DNA from: Acidiphilium acidophilum
GTDB taxonomy: Bacteria > Pseudomonadota > Alphaproteobacteria > Acetobacterales > Acetobacteraceae
DNA length: 64,000 bases
Direction: 5' to 3'
Assembly: GCF_033842475.1 (NCBI RefSeq)
Contig: NZ_JAWXYB010000018.1
Coordinates: 2,029,501 to 2,093,500, forward strand
Position numbers and translations under genes: made by a program. Below are positions 1-7,003 of the stretch, in pieces. The notes below the pieces were generated by a model, which saw only the letters and a list, made by a program, of their open reading frames with translations, made no database searches and had not been told where the DNA came from. Every line of letters begins with the position of its first letter. Within the stretch, counting starts at the first letter, position 1.

Positions 1-1
1 G

Positions 2-2143
2 GGCCATATCAGGACGGCGTGGCGGCCGGTGGTCGATGCCATGCAGGTGATCGGGGCGAGCGAATTCGCGGCACGGGCGGCAGCGCTGGACCGGCGGACG
101 CGGTTCGATCAGCCGAGCGGGGCCGGAACAGCGCCACGGCTCGACCCGATACCGGTGCCGCTGATGGATTACGAATTCGCAGCGCTTGCCGCGGGGCTCG
201 TGGAGCGGGCGACGTTCCTCGGCACGCTGCTCGATGATATCTACGGCGCCCAGACCAGCATCGCCGATGATCTGATTCCGGTATCGGCTCTGTTCGGCGC
301 GCCCGATTTCGTGCGGCAGCTGGCGCGGCAGCCGGGCTTTCGTGGCCAGCGCCTGAGTTTCTATGCGGTGGACCTCGCTCGCGACCCCGCCACCGGCCGG
401 TTCGGGGTGTTGCGCGACCATACCGATCAAGCCCGCGGCCTGGGGCTGGCCATGTCGATCCGCCGCTCGGTGGCGGAGGTCATGCCGGAATTGTTCGGCA
501 AGGTGACGCTGGCGAGCCAGCGGCCGGTGATCGAAAGCCTGCAGGATTGGCTGCATGACGAGGCGGGGGGCGGACCGATCGGGCTGATTGCGGGCAGCGA
601 TGCCGATTTCGCCGATGCCCGGCTTCTGGCACGGCAGATCGGAGCGCTGGTCCTCCGCCCCGATGATCTGTCATGCGCCGGCGGCACTCTGCGGCTGCGC
701 ACCCTGGCGGGGTCGCTGCCGGTGAGCCTCCTGTTGCGAATGGCCCTGAGCGGTGGAATCGATCCCCTGGAGCAGGGCGGTGCGCCGGCCCACGGGATCG
801 CCGGATTGTTCCGGGTCCTGCGCAGCAATAGCGGCACGATGCTCAACGCGCCCGGCAGCGGCGTGCTCGGCGACGACCGGCTGAGACCGTTCCTCGACAT
901 AATATATGAGCGTTGGCACGGCACGCTGCCGCAGTTGCGCCCGGTCGCGCCACCGTCCGGGCTCGATGCGGAGCAGGCCCCCGTTGCCGGGTCCGCGAAT
1001 TTCGATTTCGCGACCATCAGCCACCGGTTGTTCGCAATCCGGATCGGCGCGGTATGGCGGGTGCTGCCCGGCGGGCTGGGGTTCGCCCGGCGCGCCGACG
1101 GCCAGGAAGTGGTCAAGGATATCTGGGTGATCGATTCGGGCGAAACCGATCACGGTACCGCAAGCCCGCCGAACCGAAGTGTGGTCCGCGCAGCGGGACG
1201 GATCGCAACCGAACTGCCGAGCCGCCTCGCCGACGACCTTCTCTGGCTCGGGCGCATGGTCGAACGGCTCGACGCCGCAGCACGGCTGCTGCGGCTGGCG
1301 CTCCCGCGATTTATCGATGCGAGCAGCCTTCCGCACGAAGTGGCGCAGCGGGCGATGCTGGCCTCGTGCCTCATCAAGGCGCGATTATTGCCGGATGAAA
1401 CCACCGGCCCGTTTCTCTCGGCGCGGCGGCTGCATCAGACGCTGGACAAGGAACGTCCGCTGAGCGAGCTGATCGGCGAGGTTCGCCGGTTGCTCGACCA
1501 TTGCGGCGAACGCTTCAGTACATCGATGCGGGAGCTGGTGCATGCAGCGCTCGACCGGATACCCTCTCAGCCGGACAGCGATCCCGCCGCGCACACCGCG
1601 TGCCTCGGCTTCGTCGCCGTATTCAACGGCGTCATCGCCGAGGATGCCTCGCGCAGCGGCGGCTTCGTGTTTCTCGAAATCGGACGGCGACTTGAGCGAG
1701 CCGAAGCCCTCGCCGAGACGCTGGGGATTCTCCTCGATGGCACGGTCGATCGCCTCGATCCCGGCCTCTCGCTCGCCATCGAGCTTGCGGATGCGCAATT
1801 GAGCTACGAATTCCTCCATGCCGGCCCGATTTCGCCCATTCCGGCGATCGAACTGCTGATCGGCGCGGTCGATTACCCCCGCAGTCTGGCCTTCCAGCTC
1901 GATGCGCTCGCGGTCGCGTTGCGGCGGATCGGGGCCGAAGACCAGGCGGTCAGTGCGTCACGGCTGACGCGCGGCTTGCAAGGGCTGGCTCTCTCACTGG
2001 CGAAGGGACGCGGCGGCCCCGAAGCGATCGGCACCCAGCTCGAATCGACGCATGCGGCGGTCGAGGCTCTGGCTGCGGAACTCGTGGCGCGCTATTTCGC
2101 ACCGATCCCGCCGGCTCACCGGATGGATGCCGAGGCCGGGTGA
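2..2143 (+). CDS. Circularly permuted ATP-grasp / alpha-E domain fusion protein (5' partial)
   Basis: The reading frame is open to the left edge of the window, so the start codon lies upstream; 713 residues are visible. The first residues (HIRTAWRPVVDAM) match the region of the circularly permuted ATP-grasp family (DUF404/DUF407) that normally follows about 100 N-terminal residues. A GTG at 29 is therefore unlikely to be the true start. The N-terminal half has family-like text such as LLDDIYGAQ. The C-terminal half, from about residue 400 (SRLADDLLWLGRMVERLDAAARL), is an alpha-E (DUF403) helical domain. Such proteins are predicted ligase-like enzymes, often encoded with transglutaminase-like proteases; the substrate is unknown. 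Here the two domains that are often separate genes form one chain. Confidence 0.8.
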   Translation, partial: GHIRTAWRPVVDAMQVIGASEFAARAAALDRRTRFDQPSGAGTAPRLDPIPVPLMDYEFAALAAGLVERATFLGTLLDDIYGAQTSIADDLIPVSALFGAPDFVRQLARQPGFRGQRLSFYAVDLARDPATGRFGVLRDHTDQARGLGLAMSIRRSVAEVMPELFGKVTLASQRPVIESLQDWLHDEAGGGPIGLIAGSDADFADARLLARQIGALVLRPDDLSCAGGTLRLRTLAGSLPVSLLLRMALSGGIDPLEQGGAPAHGIAGLFRVLRSNSGTMLNAPGSGVLGDDRLRPFLDIIYERWHGTLPQLRPVAPPSGLDAEQAPVAGSANFDFATISHRLFAIRIGAVWRVLPGGLGFARRADGQEVVKDIWVIDSGETDHGTASPPNRSVVRAAGRIATELPSRLADDLLWLGRMVERLDAAARLLRLALPRFIDASSLPHEVAQRAMLASCLIKARLLPDETTGPFLSARRLHQTLDKERPLSELIGEVRRLLDHCGERFSTSMRELVHAALDRIPSQPDSDPAAHTACLGFVAVFNGVIAEDASRSGGFVFLEIGRRLERAEALAETLGILLDGTVDRLDPGLSLAIELADAQLSYEFLHAGPISPIPAIELLIGAVDYPRSLAFQLDALAVALRRIGAEDQAVSASRLTRGLQGLALSLAKGRGGPEAIGTQLESTHAAVEALAAELVARYFAPIPPAHRMDAEAG

Positions 2144-2156
2144 CGCTTCAGCCCCG

Positions 2157-2636
2157 TCATGCGATCAGGCGCGTTGCGAAAAGCATGAACACCCCGGCAA
2201 GGAGCAGCGGCAGCGAGGACGGCTCGGGTACCGGGACCACGGGCGGTGATGCGGGCGGGACATCGGGTGGCGTGTTTCGAACCACGGGAGGCACGATCGC
2301 GGTCACCGGAACGAGCAGAGCAGGCGGCACTCCATTGAACTGCGGCGTTCCGACGATCGATCCTCCCGGCGCATCCGCGAGAGGAATGCCCGCAAGTGCG
2401 GCATCGCCGAGCGAACGAATGACACTCCCGTAGGTTGCAGGCGTCATGGGCACCACCGGTGCGACCCAGACCTGATGACAACCGCAGGGCAATTGGGGCA
2501 TCGGTGGCTTTTGCGCGGTGAGCATCGACAGCGCCGCCCCGGCCCCGATCGTTACAACGGCAGCAGGAACCGCCGCCACAATCGGATGGCTGAGAACGAC
2601 ACCACGGCAAGCCTGCGCACAGCGAATGATCCACAT
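2157..2636 (-). CDS. PEP-CTERM sorting-domain protein
   Basis: A 159-aa protein starting at ATG. Residues about 18-40 form a hydrophobic N-terminal segment (IVAAVPAAVVTIGAGAAL). The centre is Pro/Val-rich. The C-terminus has the tripartite PEP-CTERM signal: the motif VPEPSS, a hydrophobic helix (LPLLLAGVFMLF) and a short tail with Arg. This signal is recognised by exosortase in envelope protein sorting. No exosortase gene is in the window. It converges with the preceding ATP-grasp gene, with 13 bp between the stop codons. The function of the mature part is unknown; the sorting signal is the only firm assignment. Confidence 0.65.
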   Translation of the reverse strand: MWIIRCAQACRGVVLSHPIVAAVPAAVVTIGAGAALSMLTAQKPPMPQLPCGCHQVWVAPVVPMTPATYGSVIRSLGDAALAGIPLADAPGGSIVGTPQFNGVPPALLVPVTAIVPPVVRNTPPDVPPASPPVVPVPEPSSLPLLLAGVFMLFATRLIA

Positions 2637-2665
2637 ACGAAACCGTCTTACGGTCTGAGTTAACG

Positions 2666-2693
2666 TCCTGCAAGCAAAATAGTTAGTTGCAGG
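2666..2693. promoter_or_regulatory. Inverted repeat upstream of the PEP-CTERM gene
   Basis: A perfect 8-bp inverted repeat, TCCTGCAA/TTGCAGGA, with a 12-bp spacer lies 30 bp upstream of the minus-strand start at 2636. Position and size fit an operator, but no regulator can be named. Confidence 0.3.
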
Positions 2694-2831
2694 ATCGCGT
2701 CAATCAACCCAGAGGTGTAAACCGGTGGCTGCTACAGGGAATAGGCCGCTATGCAATTTTTCCAGACACAATCTCAGGTTACAATGCGCCGTGAGAACCG
2801 GTTAGAACCCGATCCCGCACGGCGCGAAACA

Positions 2832-3104
2832 TCACCGCCTGAAGTTGCTCACGACGATGGGGCGGAAATGGACGCCGTGGCGGCGCATTTTGAACCGGAG
2901 ATACGCGTAGCCGCCGAGTCCCGCGATTATCAGCAACGGAATGGTAAAAATCGCCAGCCAGAACGCGATCGCCGCGAAGCCGAGCAAAATGGCGAAGGCG
3001 ACGACACGGGCAAAAATAACCCCGAGTGTCGGCCCGGCTATGGGCTCCCGCGCGAACTCGCCAGACGGAGTCATATCGATGATCGGTCCACTTGTCGTTT
3101 TCAT
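2832..3104 (-). CDS. Small two-helix membrane protein
   Basis: A 90-aa protein starting at ATG. Two adjoining hydrophobic segments at about residues 29-65 (VIFARVVAFAILLGFAAIAF and LAIFTIPLLIIAGLGGYAYL) suggest two transmembrane helices in a hairpin. A basic C-terminal tail (RFKMRRHG) probably faces the cytoplasm. The gene stands alone between the PEP-CTERM gene and the left att site of the integrated element. I do not recognise the family, and no function is assigned. Confidence 0.55.
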   Translation of the reverse strand: MKTTSGPIIDMTPSGEFAREPIAGPTLGVIFARVVAFAILLGFAAIAFWLAIFTIPLLIIAGLGGYAYLRFKMRRHGVHFRPIVVSNFRR

Positions 3105-3264
3105 GCCGTGACTCTGGTACTGTCGGGCAGACAGAGCAAGTTAAATCAGCAACGATCCGGTGAAGACTTGGCAACCCGCCGGCCATCGCGCCCACATCTG
3201 CGCCTCTGCTCACGACATCGAAACATCGCCGGTGCCGCCAACGCCCCGCTTGCGCACAAAAAAA

Positions 3265-3310
3265 TGGTGCTGTCAGAGGGAATTGAACCCTCGACCTCCT
3301 CATTACCAAT
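3265..3310. repeat. attL: 46-bp tRNA-Thr 3'-end duplicate
   Basis: This stretch is identical over 46 bp to 18989-19034. It carries the CCA end, T arm and part of the anticodon arm of tRNA-Thr on the minus strand, but the 5' half is missing, so it cannot be a functional tRNA. It is the displaced host 3' end left by integration. Confidence 0.92.
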
Positions 3311-3332
3311 TAGATGATATGGGTGTTTCAGG

Positions 3333-3470
3333 ATGATGCCCTATGTTTCAGACTGTCCATTGCACTGAAGTTTTCTCTTGCTTTTAGCGAAAATACCTCC
3401 TAATTATAGGCCCGGATTGTTCCAGATTATTTCCTCCTATCGGAACAAACATGATGCCCCAATGATGCCC
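3333..3470. promoter_or_regulatory. Left arm-type sites, ATGATGCCC repeats
   Basis: Three direct copies of ATGATGCCC lie at 3333-3341, 3451-3459 and 3462-3470. The last two are spaced 11 bp apart, one helical turn. A matching set lies inside the right end (18876-18930). Direct repeats flanking the core on both sides are what arm-type binding sites of a lambda-type integrase or its excisionase look like. The last two lie just upstream of the integrase start, so they could also serve in autoregulation. Confidence 0.5.
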
Positions 3471-3488
3471 CGGATCGGAGAAACCGAA

Positions 3489-4697
3489 ATGAAATCCCGA
3501 ATCACAGACACGGCGATAACAGCGGCGGTTAGGAAGGCTACCGAGACCGGCCAACGCATTGAAATTGCTGATGCTGCGCTTCGCGGCCTGCGCTTGAGGG
3601 TCACGCCGACAGGCTCCAAGGTCTGGATATTGGGAGCACGCGATGCTGCTGGCGCGCCTCGCCGGTTCACGATCGGCCATCACCCGGCAATAGGAATAGC
3701 GGACGCACGCGACGCTGCGCGGAAACTCCGGGAGCGCGTGAGGGAGGGGTTTGACCCTATAGACGACGCTCGCCAGCGCCGCGCCGAGGCGGAGGCTGCG
3801 AGAGAGAACGTCAATACCCTCTCGGACCTGATCGCGCACTACGGCGCAAAGCAAGGTGGCAAGCTGAAATCTTGGCCGGAATATCAGGGTGCAATCCGCC
3901 GCGTGTTCGGCCCCTTGCTGCCCATGCCCCTGAGCAGGGTGACGATCGGTAGTTTGCAGATGGCGGCGGATCGATACCAGGCGCAGCAGCAGGCCGCGAG
4001 CGCGGTTCGGTGCATCCGTCCACTGCTGAAATGGGCGAGCGCACCGGGACGCAAATACGTCACTGCCGACCTCGCCGATATCCGTGTTCCGGCGACCATC
4101 GTGAAGCGGGACCGGGTGCTGACCGATGATGAGTTGCGGCGCATCCTGCCGGTGCTGAGGGCCGATAACCGCCCGTTTGCAGCCTGTATGCGGTTTTTGC
4201 TCTTGACCTGTGCTCGACGCGACGAAGCGGCATATGCCAAATGGGGGGATATTGATTTCCGGGCAGCAACATGGCTGATCCAAGACACGAAAAACAAGCG
4301 CCCGCACCTCGTTCCGCTATCTCGCCAAGCCATCGACCTCGTTGCCTCAATTCGGCCAGATGACGTGGCGGCGGATGCGCTGATCTTTGCGACTTGCACT
4401 GGCAAACCATTGGGAAATTGGGACAAGAGCACCAAGCAACTATTCACCGCAACGGGCACCACGGGCTGGACCCGCCACGATCTACGCCGCACCGCCGCAA
4501 CGAAAATGGGGAAGCTGGGCGTCGCACCCCACGTCATCGAAAGCGCTCTGAACCACGCCAGCGTTCATTCCCCTCTTGCATCGGTTTACAACACCGCTCG
4601 GTATGAGGCCGATGTGGCGAAGGCACTGCAACTATTGGCCGACGCCCTCGACGGCATCGAACAGGGCGGCGCACAAATCGTGCCTATGCGAGCATGA
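3489..4697 (+). CDS. int: Tyrosine recombinase/integrase of the element
   Basis: A 402-aa P4-type integrase. The N-terminal DUF4102-like domain (residues about 1-90) contains LRGLRLRVTPTGSKVW and FTIGHHPAIGIADAR. The catalytic domain shows Arg in TCARRDEAAYAKWGDIDF, HDLRRTAATKMGKLGV (HxxR), LNHAS, and the Tyr nucleophile near VYNTARY. The ATG at 3489 is chosen because GGAG lies 8 bases upstream; a TTG at 3378 in the same frame would add 37 residues of unlike sequence. The gene sits directly inside attL, the usual place for a tRNA-targeting integrase. Its stop overlaps the next start by 4 bp (ATGA), so the two genes are probably co-translated. Confidence 0.93.
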   Translation: MKSRITDTAITAAVRKATETGQRIEIADAALRGLRLRVTPTGSKVWILGARDAAGAPRRFTIGHHPAIGIADARDAARKLRERVREGFDPIDDARQRRAEAEAARENVNTLSDLIAHYGAKQGGKLKSWPEYQGAIRRVFGPLLPMPLSRVTIGSLQMAADRYQAQQQAASAVRCIRPLLKWASAPGRKYVTADLADIRVPATIVKRDRVLTDDELRRILPVLRADNRPFAACMRFLLLTCARRDEAAYAKWGDIDFRAATWLIQDTKNKRPHLVPLSRQAIDLVASIRPDDVAADALIFATCTGKPLGNWDKSTKQLFTATGTTGWTRHDLRRTAATKMGKLGVAPHVIESALNHASVHSPLASVYNTARYEADVAKALQLLADALDGIEQGGAQIVPMRA

Positions 4698-5062
4698 CCG
4701 ACGCAGTAAAGGTGGCGCTCGCCCGCTTCAATCAGCATCATGACCCGTTATTCGACAAGATTATTGACGGCGTTCTACGTCAATTTTCAGATCAGCATGG
4801 CGCGGCTAAGAGTCAACGCGAGTATTACGAAATGCGGGCATTGGAAGCGGAAGATGCCACGCACGAGGTGAGGCATATATGGCGGAAAGACCCGGAACTA
4901 CGAAAGCGATTGCTAGACAAAGCCAAGAGCATAAGAAACATCAGGCATCGGCGCTACTCTGAGGATCAGTGGCGCACCGCCATACTGGGTCTAGGGATTG
5001 CTTACACGAGAGGAATGTATTTGCCTCCTGGCCGATCTGGCGGGGAGGTAAAACCGGACGGC

Positions 5063-6345
5063 CTCAGGAATCCCCCCATTTTCCATAGGTCCAGGTATTG
5101 CGCCGATTCGCTGCGATTCTCTACCAAGCGTTGGAATGCATGGATGAGGGTGGATCATGGGAATTGCAGCATCGAAAAAGCGTGATGGTGGGCGGTTGAA
5201 GGACATCCGCGCATTCATTGACGAGTTGTATGCCCACGATCTCCACGCCAAACGCGTTGACTCCCTGTCTGCTGCGACACTGGGCGTGATGACCGGCGCG
5301 TCGCTCGCCGTCGCGATGATCGGTCAGGCGTTGGCACAGGCGCGCGGGCTGGTGACCAAGCACGCGATCAAGCAGGTTGATCGCATGCTCAGTAACGAGA
5401 GTATCGACGTCTGGGAAAGCTTCGCCCGTTGGGTACCGCATCTGGTGGGTTCGCAGACCGACATCGTCGTTGCCATGGACTGGACGGATTTCGACGGCGA
5501 CGATCAGGCAACGTTGGCGCTCAACCTGGTGAGCAAGCATGGCCGGGCGATGCCTCTGTTGTGGCTGTCGATGTGGAAAGAGGAATTGAAAGATCAGCGC
5601 AACGCCATCGAGGATACTTGCCTGCGCCGCCTGTCGGAGGTTGTCCCGCCCGGCTGCCGCGTGACCATCCTGGCCGACCGCGGCTTCGGTGACCACAAGC
5701 TGTTCGCGTATCTTACGGAGCTTGGCTTTGCCTATATCATTCGCTTCCGCGGCAACATCCATGTCACCGATGCCGCAGGCGAGACGCGAACCGCGGCGGA
5801 CTGGGTCGGCAAATCGGGCCGGGCGCGCAAACTGCGTGGTGCGCGCGTCACCGCCTCGCACGCCTATCAGGTCGGTGCCGTGGTGTGCGTACATGCGCGT
5901 GACATGAAGGAGCCGTGGTGCCTGGCGAGCAGTGACGCCGTGGCGTCTGCAGGGACATTGATCAAGCAATATTCCCGGCGCTGGACGATCGAACCCAGCT
6001 TCAGGGACGTCAAGGATTTGCGTTTTGGGATGGGGATGGCTGAGATCCGCATCGCCGAACCAGAGCGGCGCGATCGGCTGCTGCTCATCAGCGCGTTTGC
6101 GATGGCGCTGCTGACCATGCTCGGGACGGCAGGCGAGAGCCTGGGAATGGATCGACAGCTCAAGTCCAACACTTCGAAGACCCGCTCACACTCGTTGTTC
6201 CGTCAGGGGTGCATGCTCTATGAATTGATCCCGAACATGCCGAAGCACCGGCTACTGCCCCTGATGCGGCGGTTCACGGAAATGCTGCGCAGCAGCGGCA
6301 TATTCGGCAATTCCATGCCGGCTACGTAATGAGGGGATGAGTGAG
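5063..6345 (+). mobile_element. IS4-family insertion sequence, 1283 bp
   Basis: The left end begins CTCAGGAATCCCCCCATT. The right end, read as reverse complement, begins CTCACTCATCCCCTCATT. The two terminal inverted repeats match at 14 of 18 positions. The element is flanked by the 9-bp direct repeat CCGGACGGC (5054-5062 and 6346-6354), a target duplication of a size known for the family. One transposase gene fills it. The duplication is exact and the interrupted frame is reconstructable, both signs of a recent insertion. Confidence 0.9.
5157..6329 (+). CDS. IS4-family DDE transposase
   Basis: A 390-aa transposase that cuts and rejoins the ends of its insertion sequence. The DDE triad is visible: D108 in AMDWTDFD, D175 in ILADRGFGD and E280. 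The last is part of the IS4 YREK signature, Y273-x2-R276-x3-E280-x6-K287, in YSRRWTIEPSFRDVK. The length fits the family. The start ATG lies 94 bp inside the left inverted repeat and the stop 16 bp before the right end. The frame is intact and no residue of the active site is missing, so the enzyme is predicted to be active. Confidence 0.93.
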   Translation: MGIAASKKRDGGRLKDIRAFIDELYAHDLHAKRVDSLSAATLGVMTGASLAVAMIGQALAQARGLVTKHAIKQVDRMLSNESIDVWESFARWVPHLVGSQTDIVVAMDWTDFDGDDQATLALNLVSKHGRAMPLLWLSMWKEELKDQRNAIEDTCLRRLSEVVPPGCRVTILADRGFGDHKLFAYLTELGFAYIIRFRGNIHVTDAAGETRTAADWVGKSGRARKLRGARVTASHAYQVGAVVCVHARDMKEPWCLASSDAVASAGTLIKQYSRRWTIEPSFRDVKDLRFGMGMAEIRIAEPERRDRLLLISAFAMALLTMLGTAGESLGMDRQLKSNTSKTRSHSLFRQGCMLYELIPNMPKHRLLPLMRRFTEMLRSSGIFGNSMPAT

Positions 6346-6645
6346 CCGGACGGCGACAGTTTTACTGCTATGGTAAATCTGTTCAAAGCTATAATGGACC
6401 CTCATCGGAGCGATATCGACCGAGTTCTGCGAGATGTATTGGCGGATAACTCCGCAATATTTTTGGAAATACTTGACCGTGTTCAGTTCCCTGAGCGGTT
6501 CCCTGAGCCCGCGTGGGGGTTTCCTCGGAATAGCTGGATACCAGAATAGTTCGATACCGACACGAACAGCGGGAAAAGTCCCTTTTTTTCCCTGACGTTC
6601 CTGAATAATTTGGCTCCATCGACAACACAGAGATGGAGTTCATCA

Positions 6646-6879
6646 ATGTCTACCGCGCCATTACAAGTAAATACGGCCATCTACCAGCAGCCCATCACCG
6701 CGACCATTAAGGGCGTGAGAGAACTGACCGGGTGGACGCATAGTGAATGTTACCGCCGACTGGCCGCTGGCGATATCAAGGCGGTGAAGCAAGGGCGGCG
6801 GACCTATGTTATTGTTTCGTCCGTTCGCGAATACTTGGAAAACCGGCCCGTCGCGACCTTTAATCGCAAAACCGCGTAA
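6646..6879 (+). CDS. AlpA/excisionase-like HTH protein
   Basis: A 77-aa protein. The ATG at 6646 has GGAG 8 bases upstream; an in-frame TTG at 6610 would add 12 poorly conserved residues. Residues about 20-65 form a short winged-helix/MerR-type HTH (IKGVRELTGWTHSECYRRLAAGDIKAVKQGRR) followed by a wing-like strand (TYVIVSSVREYLEN). Proteins of this size and shape beside an integrase and ahead of a replication gene usually act as excisionase or AlpA-type activators. A strong hairpin follows the gene. The exact role (excision, activation or both) cannot be read from the sequence. Confidence 0.7.
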   Translation: MSTAPLQVNTAIYQQPITATIKGVRELTGWTHSECYRRLAAGDIKAVKQGRRTYVIVSSVREYLENRPVATFNRKTA

Positions 6880-6882
6880 AAA

Positions 6883-6912
6883 AACCCCGCCGGCATGGAC
6901 ACCAGCGGGGTT
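6883..6912. terminator. GC-rich hairpin after the HTH gene
   Basis: The stem AACCCCGC/GCGGGGTT (8 bp, 14-nt loop) is preceded by a run of A. On the minus strand that run becomes a T tract after the hairpin, so the clearer terminator faces left. On the plus strand the T tract is poor and attenuation is more likely. Confidence 0.45.
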
Positions 6913-7003
6913 AATCGGAATAGCCTATCATCACCGAAATTGTGATAGCAGTTACCGATTACTTTTGCAAGGTTTCTAAACCGGTTTCTCGAAAGAGACC
7001 GCT

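Larger units (their letters stand above)
4694..6549 (+). pseudogene. Hypothetical gene split by the IS4-family element
   Basis: The gene starts at an ATG overlapping the integrase stop and is interrupted at 5062 by the insertion sequence. Joining 4694-5062 directly to 6355, which removes the insertion and one copy of the 9-bp target duplication, restores an uninterrupted frame ending at 6549 and predicts a 187-aa protein. The visible protein is charged and helical (SQREYYEMRALEAEDATHEV, then RRYSEDQWRTAILGLGIAY; after the junction MVNLFKAIMDPHRSDIDRVL). I do not recognise the family. As it stands the frame runs into the insertion and stops at 5185, giving a 163-aa chimeric product. Confidence 0.75.

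Noticed and set aside
3265-3310. A second tRNA-Thr gene
   Set aside because: Only the 3' 46 nt are present; D arm and 5' acceptor strand are missing, so it is an att remnant.
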